Source of the DNA: Shinisaurus crocodilurus
Lineage: Eukaryota; Chordata; Lepidosauria; Squamata; Shinisauridae
Assembly: GCA_021292165.1 (NCBI GenBank)
Contig: CM037877.1
Location: 132,736,274-132,800,273, forward strand
Direction: 5' to 3'
DNA: 64,000 bases
A model generated the notes under the pieces. The model saw only the letters and a program-made list of their open reading frames with translations. It made no database searches and had not been told where the DNA came from. Shown one piece after another: positions 1-12,803 of this stretch (its first letter is position 1; each line of letters opens with the position of its first letter). A program made the translations under genes and the position numbers.

Positions 1-200
1 GCAGTAGCACCCCCATCATCCACCAGCAAATCCTGCTGATGGATGATGAGGGGTGCTATTACCACATGGAGGGTGTTTCTGGTGGATGATGAGGGTGCTA
101 CTGCTGGATGGTGCTGATGACGGGATGCTACTGCTTGGGGGGGGGATGTTGCTGGTGGCATCCCATCATCCACCAGCAACACCCCCATCATCCGTCAGCT
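1..200. repeat. degenerate minisatellite
   Basis: Variants of a unit like ATCATCCACCAGCA and its complement recur about eight times in both orientations, with runs of C or G between them. No coding potential is visible. The window begins inside the repeat, so its full extent is unknown. Confidence 0.6.
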
Positions 201-201
201 G

Positions 202-285
202 ATAATTTCCCCTACCTATGCACCCAACATAATCCACCAGCGAGAGCTGGTGGATTATGTTGGGTGCATAGGTAGGGGAAATTAT
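202..285. repeat. perfect inverted repeat (40-bp arms, 4-nt loop)
   Basis: The left arm 202-241 and right arm 246-285 are exact reverse complements, separated only by GAGA at 242-245. Pairing stops abruptly at both outer ends. It could be a recent foldback, a MITE core or a palindromic assembly artefact. It is not a bacterial-type terminator in this genome. Confidence 0.85.
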
Positions 286-339
286 TACATTTTATATGTG
301 GGGCACAGGATGGGGCATTATTACTTTATGTGAGGGGGG

Positions 340-458
340 CAGATTATTTTGCAAATTTTGCTATGGGGCCCTCTGATGGTTTTGCGGCTCCCAGTTTTTT
401 TTTTTCTTCGGAAACGGGTCCAAGTGGCTCTTTTTGTCTTAAAGGTTGCAGACCCCTG
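340..458 (-). mobile_element. hAT-type MITE fragment
   Basis: Read on the minus strand, the sequence begins CAGGGGTCTGCAACC and continues AAGACAAAAAGAGCCACTTGG. This is the start of a widespread vertebrate hAT nonautonomous family that I recognise. The other terminus is not clear, so the copy looks truncated. An open frame on the minus strand here is a by-product of this element. Confidence 0.5.
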
Positions 459-1179
459 ACTAGGTTGTACCCACCTGCATTCTTGGACTCCTTTAAAATC
501 CTCTGCAGGCTGGAATCTAGAGACCTTGTTCCCAGCCGTGGGGAATAGCGTCTTGGTTGGTAGCCTAGCTGGCCTGAGGAGCGACTGCTGCTTGCACTTG
601 AGCAAACTTTGCAGGCAGGACAGGATGTATGAGAGAGAAGGGGATGCTTTGTATGCGTGTTTTGTGTGAAAGGGGCATACTTTATGGAAAGGGCATGCTT
701 TTTGGCTCTGTCTGAGCTTTGTCAGGCTTCTTGACATTATTCAGCGTAGGGGCCCAAGGGCATTTTACCCTACCACACTACCTGGCAAAGCTTCTCGGAG
801 CTCTTTGGAGAAGAGTGACAATATGCATTTCTTTTCTTTCCCTTCTTCATCTCCTCATTTTATCCTTTTTCATTTTTTATTTATATCCATTGATTTTATT
901 TATTTATTTAAGGTTTATTAGCTCCCAAGGATTTCAAGTAGTCCCTCGGGTTTGGGGACAGAGGGGGTGGCGGGTGGTTTTTGAGGGGTCAACAACACCC
1001 CATATTGGGGGATAGAGGGGTGATGAGCGTGGTGGTTGGCAACATTTGGGTAAACAGAACTTACTACAGAAATATCTGCTGTGTTTTATTGTACCATGTA
1101 TGAACTAAACTAAACATTGTTAAAAAAAATAAATAAAACTAGCTTTGAGGAAGTTTCTGTACACTTCCCCCTGTACTAG
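459..1179. other. upstream region, no gene seen
   Basis: AT-rich sequence with a TTTATTTATTTA stretch near 896-910 and a G-rich stretch near 950-1020. A non-coding first exon of the FMO gene is expected upstream of 1180, but I cannot locate it from sequence alone. Confidence 0.4.
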
Positions 1180-1185
1180 GCAACC

Positions 1186-1317
1186 ATGGTACAAAGAGTA
1201 GCAATTATTGGAGCAGGCGTGAGCGGGCTGACATCCATCAAATGCTGCCTGGATGAAGGACTCGAGCCAACCTGCTTTGAGAAGAGTGATGGCATTGGGG
1301 GACTATGGCGGTTCACA
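1186..1317 (+). CDS. FMO3: FMO3-like first coding exon
   Basis: Encodes residues 1-44. The acceptor AG at 1178-1179 is followed by a six-base leader and ATG in a good Kozak context (accATGG). The Rossmann-type FAD site [11 protein letters not shown] lies at the start, and the exon ends GGLWRFT at a GTGAGT donor at 1318. The 132-base coding length equals that of the second FMO gene in this window. Confidence 0.93.
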
Positions 1318-4300
1318 GTGAGTGTGAAATTCAGGGACAAATGTCCCACCTGTCTAATATATGTACTGGTCCTGTAACTGTTACTTGTATATATTGGGTC
1401 TCTCCTTATGGTTAGTGCATACAAATCCACCCTATTTGGCTGGCGGAATCTGAGCTTCTGTAATTTGGTATTGGATCTCATCTCAATACATATTGGATTT
1501 ACAATCGTGTTGCTAGAGATTTTGACTTGTAGGACATTTTTAAAAAATGTACAGGCACATTGTCTAATTGTAACGATGTGCCAACTAAATATATGTGAGT
1601 ACTTATTTATGAAATGTATGAGTCACCTTTCCAACTCATTGTGATGGAAATGTGCATTTGGCTCCCACCAGGACCTTCCGCTGCACGAGTCACATTGAAA
1701 TGAATGGGAGCTGAACAAGAAACTCCTATTCATTTCAATGGGGCTTGCGCAGTAGAAAGCTCTAGTGGGTTGTGCCCTTGTTCGGATTTCAGTTAGTATT
1801 GTCCTCTGAGCCAGAGTGTGCATAACCATCACATGAGAATTGGATGCCATAACCATCCTGGTTGGTGAAAGTCAGCTGGGAGAATGTGGGTACCGTACTG
1901 ATTTGGATAGTCAATACATCCTTAAAAGTGCACAGGGCACCAAACAGACTCACATCTGCTCATGAGGCCTCTGCTCAAAGAATCAGCACTGGAAGGATGC
2001 TCATTCATTCCCTAGCCAAACACCAGCTGGTCTCTGACCTTTCCTTTTGGGAAGTGAGTGGTTGCTTTATAGAAGCTCGGGCATCTTCAGGTAACATCAC
2101 TTTCTAGGTACCTACCCATATGACTTTCCACTTTCCACAGTCTGTGGATATGGCTTTGTTGATTTCCACTTAGATATTAATAGGAGCTCCCTTTGACACT
2201 GTTGATCGTGAGGTGCTAGTTACATTTTCACTGAATGACCTGGTGGGCATTCACAAAACTGTTCTTGAGCAGTTGCAGTTCTGCTCAGGCCCCACCCATG
2301 CAAAGTCCTGCAGGGATCAATCTTCACACCTGTTCAATTCGTATCGTATGTAAGTTCACTCAGAGAGATTTTACAGAAGCATGGTGAGAGATGTCCTCTG
2401 TATCAAGATGGCTCCAGATTGCTCAAGCAAGGGAGCCGGGCTATATACCTCAGGGTATATACAGGGTATATAGGGTATTAAAAAATAAGCATTGCTATTT
2501 CTTCATTATGCCATTTGAATGACCTTCTGGATCGATGCCAGTTTCAGCCATTACAAAATCTGTGGAATATTGGGAAACACATAGACCTGGTTCGGATGAC
2601 ACGACAACCCACCATGGATGACCAGCCATGGTGGGTTGTCGTGTCATTCAAACTTGGTGCGGTTTCGGCAGGGTGGCTTATTTTTCTCAAACAAGCCACC
2701 CTGAGAACCCATTGCCTGTGTTTTAGGGTTCTTCATACCCATGGTGGCTTGTCGTGTCATCTGAACCCAGCAGCAGGGCATTTTCATCATGAGTTGTTGA
2801 AAGGGGCTACAGAGTTGCTTGGCAAGAGCAGTCAAAAAATGTGCTGCTCCTCATGAGTGATCTCTCTTTCTGAACTTTGTCTAGCAACAGACTGTGCAGC
2901 TGTAGCCTCTGGCATTCCCCTCCCCCCCACACACGATTTTGCCATTTCACTTGTCAGCAACCTTCTTTTTTTCTTTCTTTCTTTCCTTCCCTTGTGAGCC
3001 AGCTGTGTGTAATCTACACAGCGACCTTTGAGGAGCCTGCAATTCTACCAAGTTTAGTTTTGTCTTGGTTGTGCCCTGCCTCCACACACCTACATGATCA
3101 AGGTTTCCGAAAGGCTCCCGGAGAAGAAGCCCGTAATGTTTTTAACTGAAGCAGCGTAGGCACTACTTTGACCCTTCATCTTGTACAATCCATTAAAATG
3201 ATCTAGCGTTTAAAAGTTAATTTAGTTTGTGCAACGGATCTGCACCGAGATTAACACACATACCCCTTTTGTGAAGTCTTCCCACCATTGCTTCCCTATT
3301 CTTCCCAGTAAATAGAGCCCAGATCTATCTTCCTCCCGCTAATGGCCGTGTCTGTGCATGGGAATCTGTGGCCCATCATCTGTCCCACAGACTGGAACAG
3401 ATAAACCCAGAACCGGTGCGGCATTTGCTCCAGGTACTGTAACGGGCACAGCTGGACCACCTTTGCCTGCCTGGTACAGTGCACTTTTCACCACACCTCA
3501 CGATGGATCCTACAGAGAAGGCAGACATCGAGTCATCACCTCCTCTATTTACACCCACTCCAGATCCATCGACACAGGCATTGCGAGAGTGGGCACGACG
3601 CAATGCATCTAGAGCCCCGACTGAGGTGGAGGGAGCCCAACACACAGAGTTCAGGTGTGTGTCTGGAATGAGGCTGAGCTTGGCACATTCACAGCTCTCT
3701 GGATAAGTCCCGAGGAGCAGGAATTTTGGCAGAGCACCAGGCACGCCAATCCCCCCCCCCCCCGGCTTTCAGAGCTGATGTTACTATGAGGCTTCATGCA
3801 CTCCACCTCGCAGGGCAAGGAAACACTTCATGGCCCGAGGAAAAAGTTTAAGGAACTCGCACAACAAGCACTCTGTGGTCGCACTGTGCACCATACCATC
3901 CTATGGCAAGCTGGTGACTATTCTGCTTGGTTGGAGGGACGTGATGCCTGGTTATACTGCTGGGAGCAGAATTGCCTTGCCCCAATTTCAGAGAGTCAGG
4001 TAGCATCCCACGAAGACCTGCCCACTCCCCAACCCGTGACTCCTCCCCAGCTCCATACATGTCGAGACAGGTTGAACCCTATACCACACAGCCACCCATA
4101 TCCAACACACCCAGGTCACATAGTGTCCCATCTGCTACAGTTTCAAGACCCCCATATGCTGGCCCGCCCCAAAAAGGGTTCTGTATAGAGCCTTTGGGAA
4201 CTCCAATACCATCCTTGCTGCCCCTGCAAGCTGCCCGCTCTGCTTCTGGAAGAAGTTCACCAATTACGTACTCCTTGGTGGGTACACAAGCAGCACAATA

Positions 4301-7300
4301 TCTTTTCCTACTGCTGCAAGAAAAGCAACCTGGCCCTCTAACATACTACATGTACCCAGAGATGCCCCATCTAAAACAAAGGGCATGGGCAGCGCCAGTC
4401 AGGAAGCCATCTGGAGTACTTTTCCAAGGGAAATCACTCGGAGCTGGACCTCCACACAGAAGGTATGGATATTGGCCCTCAAGAGAGTAGGTATCTCCCA
4501 CCTGTTTCACCCAGGCACCTGTCTCCAGAGGAGGAGCGGCTGAGGGCATGTCACAGTATTGCCGATCTAGACCAGATGGTGATGCAGTCCCTCACTAGTA
4601 CCGGTGAACCCCGGAAGATGTGGGTGGCAAGCTTGAAAGGAGGACCCTTCTTCTTGATCTGCCTCAGGTGAGGGAGGGAGGAGAGTCACCCCCACTAGAC
4701 TTGGACTTGAGATGACGCTTCGCACATCCTTGTAACCCATCCTTCCCCGGCTTTCTGGAAGAAAAGGGTGGTGTGGAAGTCCCTGGAGGATGAACCTGAA
4801 GAAGAGCAACCTGAACAGCCAGCAGAGCAACCAATTCTGGCAGCCATACAGCCTGCACAGCCGAGGGAAGGGGCATTGGAGGAAGGGCCACCACTAAAAT
4901 GCACAAAGGGTAGCGTGTCTACGAAACAAGCGTAAAAGCAACTGGGTGCGGTACGCAAAGGACTTGGTCATGGCCACTGAAGCTTCAGGTACATATGAGC
5001 TTTTCCAGGAAATGAATGAACAGGGAAATAGAAGAAGGCCCAGGGAGCATCTAGTCCCTATCTGGTCAACTCAGACCATAGCTAACAGCATCTGCTCTTC
5101 AGGTGAATCGGTGCGTGGAGGCATGGTAGCCTCGGACCTTGTCTTTGAGCGTGTGATGAGGGAACAAACTGCCACAATGGACAGGCAGACGGATGCCATT
5201 TGAATGTTGTTTGTAGCCTTCCAAACATCTGGGCAAAGCCAACCAGTGCAAGCTCCATACCACCTGTATCCCTACAGTGCACCACAGCAGGTGTCGCCCC
5301 CCCCCTCTTCTTCTGCAACAGCACCATTCTGTGCTACCTCGACTGCTCTGTCCCGCCTCCACCTCAATATGTGCCTTGTCGACCAGTCTTCCTTGCGCAG
5401 CCTATAGCGGGTCCTTTGGTTGCACCACAATGTGGCCTAGAGCCAACTGAACAACCACTTGCATCACTGCCTGAGCAGGAGGAAGCAGAGCAACCAGTTC
5501 AAAGATGTCTGTGGAGCACTCGACGCCAACCAGGTTCTTCCAAGCAGGCAGGCATAGAAGAGGAATAGCACCAGGGTAAAAGTGCAGGTGCTCAGTAGTT
5601 TCTTTTCCTCCTCCATGCTAAACCACCACGTACCTGCACCCCACTCCTGCTATGCTATCCTATTCCTATCCCATCCTTCTTGTAGCAAAAGAATAATTCG
5701 TAATGAGATTCTTCTCCCGATGTGCTTCCAAGGACACTTTCAGCCCGCAATTTGCAGCAATGCTGTATGGTTAGGCTAGGCATTTAAGTGGAGAGAAGGG
5801 GGTGGTGGGAATTCTTCAGTTTCATTTCTGGAACCATGGATGCCTCTAATACAGTGTTCTCCAACCTTGGGTCCCCAGATGTCTTTGGCCTACAACTCCC
5901 AGCATGCCCCAGCCAGCATAGCTGTCTGGGGCATGCTGGGAGTTGTAGGCCAGAAACATCTGGGGACCCAAGGTTGGAGAACACTGCTCTAACACCAGGG
6001 GACATAGAGCTGCTCGTTCAAAGCATAGCATCACCTTTCTGCAACACCGACTATGTCGCTTAAGGCGCAAAGGTGCATTCCTACTATGGGTGTTAGCAGT
6101 AGGATGTTGTTTAATATTTGGGGGCTTTGAATATCAATCAGCACACACTCAAAAGTATTTCTTTCTGTTTCTTCTGTCTTTCTCACCTTTTCTCACTGTT
6201 TCCCCCCACTCCCTTGTCCAATTCATGAACACGCCCCTCATTCTCCTATTTGAGAGGTGTCACCTACTGCTCTGCAAGTGCCTTCAGCAAAATGAAGAGC
6301 TTGGTTTGCGAACCAAGACTTGCTTGCTGCTGCCCGTAGGCCATGCAATCTGGAGAGCGTGGTTTTCCACCATGACAGCAGCAGGTGCCCTCCAGATAAT
6401 GCTTTTGCAGATCAGTGGTTTCCCCACCTTCCCCGCCACTTAATTTATATGATAAAGCCTGGCTCTCTGTCCGTTCCTTTTGCTCTGCTAAGGTGTTTCT
6501 ACAATGCATTAAGCAACAACTCCATCGGTAGTAACGTCTCCCCCCGCCCCCCCACGAACTGAGCTAGGCATTCCTTAACTCACTCCAAACTGAATCCTTC
6601 CCATGACTCTGCCTCCGCCCCCTCTTCTCCGTCAACTCCTCCCGTCTTTGCAGCTGAAGCATTGCAATATGTGACTGCAAGCACTTCTGTCACGTACTTT
6701 GGAAAGGGCCGGGAATTGAATTACGGCAGAAAAATCTGCTGTTTCTGACTGCCACAAAGAAAATTGCTATAACTGCTCTTCCTGATTACCACGATCACCA
6801 GGACAAGCTCTTCCAGTACTGTCACATGTTATCTAGAATGGATTCTACAGTGGCTCTTCCACATCTTCATGCTGTAGCTGTAGGTGGAGGGGAAGGGGAA
6901 GGGGAAGAACAGGGCTGCAGAAGAAGCCTCTGCCAGGATAGCTGCAAATGGCTGCCTCTTTGGACAAAGACCATGAAGCTGTGACTGCAGAAGCTGTAGT
7001 GAAGCAGCTTACAGCAGACCGATGTGTTGTCAGCTGGTGAGCACTGCTGCGTACTGAAGTCATTTGGACATCAATGCTGGACATACGTAGAAGCTTGGGA
7101 CGATGCCAGATTTTATAGCACTTCCCTCATGTCTCGGGCCACTTTTCAAATAATAGCATCAGAAATTGGGCCTATAATCCATCATTCAGACACGGTAATA
7201 TGGAAATCCATACCAGTTTTTTTTAAAAGGTTGGGTCTGACCTTGTACAAACTTGCTTTCAACATCGGGTACTTCCCCCTCAGCACCACCTTTGGAGTTG

Positions 7301-9904
7301 GGAAATCTACTGTGTGCAAAAGAGATGGTGCACGTTCTGAACAAGGTCTATGTATCTGACATTATAACAGTAGAGGACGAGAGGAAAGGGTCCTGTGAGC
7401 TGGGGTTTCCTCGGGTGGTGGGGCCCCTGGATTCTTCGCATGTCCACATTTTAGCTCTGCCTGGGTGGAGTGAAGAGTTCTACAACTGTAAATGTTTTTA
7501 TAGCATGGTGCTACAGGCACTTGTGGACTCTAAGGGCAGATTTATGGAAGTATATGCTGGTGTTTCAGGGAGAAGCCATGACACTGCTATATTTTGGAAT
7601 TCGCCATTGGCAGATGAGCTAGCCACAGCATCGTTCTTCATCAGGCCCCCTGTCATGGTAAATGGACATCCCGCCCGTGCACCACCACCCCATTCTCAGC
7701 GACCCGGCTGCTTTCGCACTTCAACCGTGGCTCAAGGTGCTGTACCAGCTTCAAGGATGCCCCAACAGAAAAACTGTAACTACTACTACAGCTGTGCACT
7801 TTTGGCCGCTTAATGGTGTGGTGGCACTCCCTTTACATGCTCCTGGATGTGGAGGAAGACCTTGTACCAGATGTGGTTGTCGCTTGCTGTATTCTGCACA
7901 ACATTTTGCAAATCAAGGGGATGTGCTCCTTCAGGACAATCCCCAGCTTCCAGGACCAGGGGCTGAGAACAGCGCCACTGCCACCAACGGTTCCCCAGAT
8001 CAGCCTCCCCCCAGCCCATCCACTGGGGGGAACGGAATGTCCACACAAGGTTTAAACTAAAGACATTGATCAGTTCTTACTTACAGATCACTCACATATA
8101 TGCAGGATGCATATAGGCAGCTTAGTTTCATTGTAGAAGATCTCTGGCTGGAAGCCAGCTCTGACTTGCGTCTTCCACGTTGGGAGAAGGGAGAGAGCAG
8201 AAAAAAGCAACTCATTTCCACAAAGGAGCAGGAAGTAGATAGAGAGCAGCAGAGCTCTGGCTAGAGAGGCCAAAAGTAGGGAGGAGAGGTTACAAAAGAC
8301 ATGCACTCTGGGATTCTTTAGCTAACCCATTCCTCCCACTTCAATCAGTGGTTACATCACTTTGTTGATTTTAAGCAGGCAATATTACTATTTCCAACAA
8401 AAGTGCCCTGACAAAGGCTGCTCCAGCTGCCCACCATCTCTATCCCTGAATTTCTGTAGGGTGCCCAGATCTTCTAGATCTTGTGAGATTTGTTGGAGCC
8501 CATCAGAAGCAGTGTTAGGACAGAAAAAATGAGAGGATATGCTCTGGATGTTTGTGGTAATGATTCCCAGAGAGGCCATACAAATTGAGTCTCTTTACCG
8601 GTTTCTGCATTTGACAAGCACTTGGATTACGGTACTTTCTCTCTCCCTATGTGAACAGCTGTTGTCTTTTGTTTTGTCTCCCTCTGTTATACAACACTTC
8701 TTAGCCATTTGCAGAGTCAGACTACTAATCCAAGTGCAAACATGTTAGATAACACAAAAAACTGCATGACCGGACAATAGCCTGCCTTAATCTTTAGATC
8801 ATTTGCAAACTGGCAATCATTTTAATGGTTCAGTGCAGGGCAGGCTTTCTGAAACATTTTTGAATTTGTGCCCATTTCTATAAAGACTCTACTTTTGCCC
8901 CACCTAGCCAAAACCCAATAATCTGTTCCACCAGTGAATGTGTAGAAATCTTTGCATAGAGCTGTAAGCATTTAGCCTGCAGCTTCATGTGAGGATCAAT
9001 GAACTGCGGCACTGATCCAATACTGGCATTAGCAGAGGCATAGAAAAGGGCTTTTCTGACCCCTCCTACACAGGAACCAACATTAGAACAAAGCAGAAGC
9101 TAAGCTCTTCCCGAGTTGCCTTCTTCCCAAATCATATTTAACTTTACATTTCTAAAGTTATCAGAGAGAACTTTCACTAAAACCGATATCAAAATGGGTG
9201 CTGCTCGAAGTCTCACAATCCTCTGCTAGTGTTCAACTGAACTGCTTCCCTTCATGCATCCATTCATGGAACACTTTGGTTCCTACTATAATTACATCTC
9301 CCCTTTTCTAGAAATATTACTATCCGTATTTAATAGGTTTTCTTCTCTCTGCCTTTCAATATAGTCACAGGCATCTTAATGCCAAATCCTCTAAAAGCTC
9401 ACTGGCCTTTTTGGGCAGTGGTTTCATTTGGTTTGGTTTTGGGATTGTACCTTTTCACATGGTCTAGAAAGCCATGGGAAATGAATGCTTGCCAGAGGGG
9501 TGGAATTACACCCACTGTCCCTGCCCCCCATCTCCATGTGTGTACAGTATTAGCTTTGTGTTTATCCATGAGTCATGAGAGCAGTGCCCACTCTTCTCAT
9601 TGAAGGGTGTGAACTTTGTGAAAGACCACCCAGCCATGCAGAATTTTGTTTTATGAGGATCTGACCTGTCTGGATCGATCAGTCCTCTTGATTGTTTCTT
9701 GCAAACTTTTACGTGGCTGTTGTGTCCCCCTTTCAGATCTAAAATCCTCTCTTGTTGCCTCAAGGCCGAAAGCTTTCCTCCCTTTTGATGATAGGTTGCT
9801 TACACTGTGGTCAAGCCAGAAGAACTGGGCCAGCAAATCTGAACTTTATGGACAGGCTTGAAGTGACTCCAATCAAGCAATGGGCTAATCTGTCAACTTC
9901 AGAT

Positions 9905-9935
<31 letters not shown>

Positions 9936-12758
9936 TTACCTTAAGTTTGTTTCAACCCAATTCTGCATCCGTGTATGGCATTTCTTTGAAGTCTGCGTGA
10001 AAACTCATATGCATCTTCATGTGTTCTCCTATTACCGTATTTTTCCGTGTATAAGACGCCCCCATGTATAAGACGCCCCCCACTGGGGAGTTTCGCAACC
10101 GCGCGGTTCTCTCCTCGGCTTACTTCCGTGTATAAGACGACCCTCAATTTTTAGTCTAACAATTTTAGGAAAAAGTATAGTCTTATACATGGAAAAATAC
10201 TGTATATGCATTTCTGTGTGCATTTTTTTTTTGCTAATGTATGTATTTTTCAAACTATGTTCTCGATCATACTGTGTTTTTGTGTGTCATTTTCTCTGTC
10301 GTGCATATTTTTGTGTGCACTGCCCCCTAGCATATGCGTTTTTGTGCACTCTTTTCCCTAATGTGGGTGTTTGTGTGCACATTTTTAGTGCATTTTTTGT
10401 ACTGCAAAATTGGGAGAAGTGTGTATTTCAGTGCACAACTGTGTTCTGGTTCATGTATTGGTTTGGGAGGTGTGAATTTGGTACAGTTGTATAAACATTT
10501 TGATAGAATGACTTTCTCACCCATCTCTACCCCGGTCACTCATCTGTGAAGGGACCGTGGTCTGTCCCCTGCCTTTTGGAGTCTGGAGGGGCAGCGCAAC
10601 CCAGGTACCTTTCCTCTTCAAATGAGACATGAGGAAAATATGTCGTAGTGAATCAGGAGGAAAGCTGGACATGTAGCATCCCAAATTTCAAGTTAACTGT
10701 AAGGATTTCCAACTCTTTGAGCTGTGGTTTTTTTTTTTTTTTACAGCAGATTCCTTCTATTAATTATGCTTTTTCCCCCTTCTCCATTAGGAGTCTGCAG
10801 AGGAAGGCAGGGCCAGCATTTACCACTCGGTGTTCACCAACTCTTGCAAAGAAATGATGTGCTATCCAGACTTCCCTTTCCCAGAAGATTTTCCAAACTA
10901 TATGCACAACACCAAGGTTCAGGAATACATCCAGATGTATGCCAAGCACTTCGATCTTGTTAAATACATACAGTTTAAGGTAACAAATTACAATCTAAAT
11001 GACAGGAAATTGAGGTATGTGTAGGGCAAGTGTGCCCAGATAATTATCTGCTGATACAAGAGTGGATTCCAGCAGGGCAGGCCATTTTGCAAGAGGACAG
11101 ATGGATCTAGTGCAGGGCTCTCCAACCTTGGGTCCACAGATGTTGCTGGCCTACAGCTCCCAGCATACCCAGCCAGCATGGCTAATGGCAAGGGATTCTG
11201 GGAGCTGTAGGCCAGCAACATCTGGGGACCCAAGGCTGGAGAGCCCTGCTCTAGAGCATTTGAAAACGCCAGCTTCTATTGCTAAAAGGCAATGCTCAGT
11301 AGGATGACTTGCAAGGATGGTCTTGTTGTAGATGGTCTTGTTTCAAAGGGAACAGAGAGTGGGATCATATGAGGACGTATCGAGTTTGCCGTGTGTCACT
11401 GCGTAGTTGGGTTGATTTGAGTAGCAGCAGACCTGCAGGCAACATCGACTTTACAATCCCCTGAGAATTTAGTCTCCACTGAAAGCTGTATGTACGTTAT
11501 TCAAGCAGCTGCATGCATGTAGAAGAGGGGAAACATCTCGCCCCCATCCCCACCCCCAGTATAAAAAATGTGTGGAGGCAGAAATAGCAAGTTAAGTCCA
11601 TACTCAATCAGCTGGGTTGCCATTTGTGGGCTAAACCTGCCTTCCCCAACCTGGTGCCCTCCAGATGTGCTCAGCTACAACTCCCATCAGTACGGGAAAA
11701 CTGGGAGTTTTTTCTCCCTTTTCTGAAAGGAAACAAACGGGAGCAGCGGGGGGCTGCATGGAGGCCATGTGTCACCCACCCCTGCCCTAGACTGCCTGGG
11801 TTAGCCTCAGTTTAGACCAGGTATGGGGAACCCCGGCATGCAGAGCCCTCTCATCGGGCCTGTCAGATTCTTCCGCAGGCCCCTTTCCCCAACCATTTGT
11901 CACCCTGCAGCATGGGAAAGCTGTTATCTCCGATTAGCTCTGCTGATTTTTCAGGTTTCTTGCCTAGGAAAACCTCTGTACTATATGACATTTTCGTACA
12001 AATTGCCCCCCCCCCAATCACATAGGGGAAGAAGTAGAAGCAAATCACTCCCCTCCCCCAAATGGGAAAACTCCCCTTCTACAAATACCGCTGCCCCTCT
12101 GCTTCAAAATTTTTGTAGGATTCTTATCTAGGCCCATCTCTATGCTGTAGGACATGTTCATTCATACCAATTGGCCACAAAGAATGTAGGGGGATAAGTG
12201 CATTCTTTCTTCTTCTTTTTTAACCCCAAACTATAATTACTGTTCTTCCTGTTATTTTTCTGAGGGGCTGCCAGACAGAGCTTTGTGGGGCCACATTTTT
12301 TACACTCCCGCTTTGGGCAAAGCACAATGATACACCTGTTTGTATTCACTGATGCCTCACTCACAACAATTATGTCTATTTGCTTCGGCGCCCGAACCAT
12401 ACTGATACACAGGGCTTTTTTTCTGGTGGAACTCACCGGAACTGAGTTCCAGCACCTTTTCTTCTATTAATTGCATTACAATTTAATCGCCATCTACTCC
12501 CGAGGAAATGTAATCCAAGAGTTCCGGTACCCTTTTCTCCAGAAAAAAAGCACTGCTGATACATATTCTTGAACATTTCCTCAAAGACTCCTGTGAGCAA
12601 TATTAAGAAGCGCCCAGATTTCCTCGTCACTGGCCAATGGGAAGTCAAAATAGAAAAGGATGGCAAGGTGGAATCGGCCGTTTTTGATGCTGTTATGATA
12701 TGCTCTGGACATCATGTCTATCCGAATATTCCAGTTAAGAGCTTCCCCGGTAAGTGAT

Positions 12759-12803
<45 letters not shown>

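Noticed and set aside
321..737. 138-codon open frame on the minus strand
   Set aside because: It overlaps a recognised hAT MITE end and has no family-like motif; low-complexity basic residues.
3972..4490. 172-codon Pro/Ser-rich open frame as a protein gene
   Set aside because: No start context, no splice structure and frames change with its neighbours. Kept only as part of a degenerate region.
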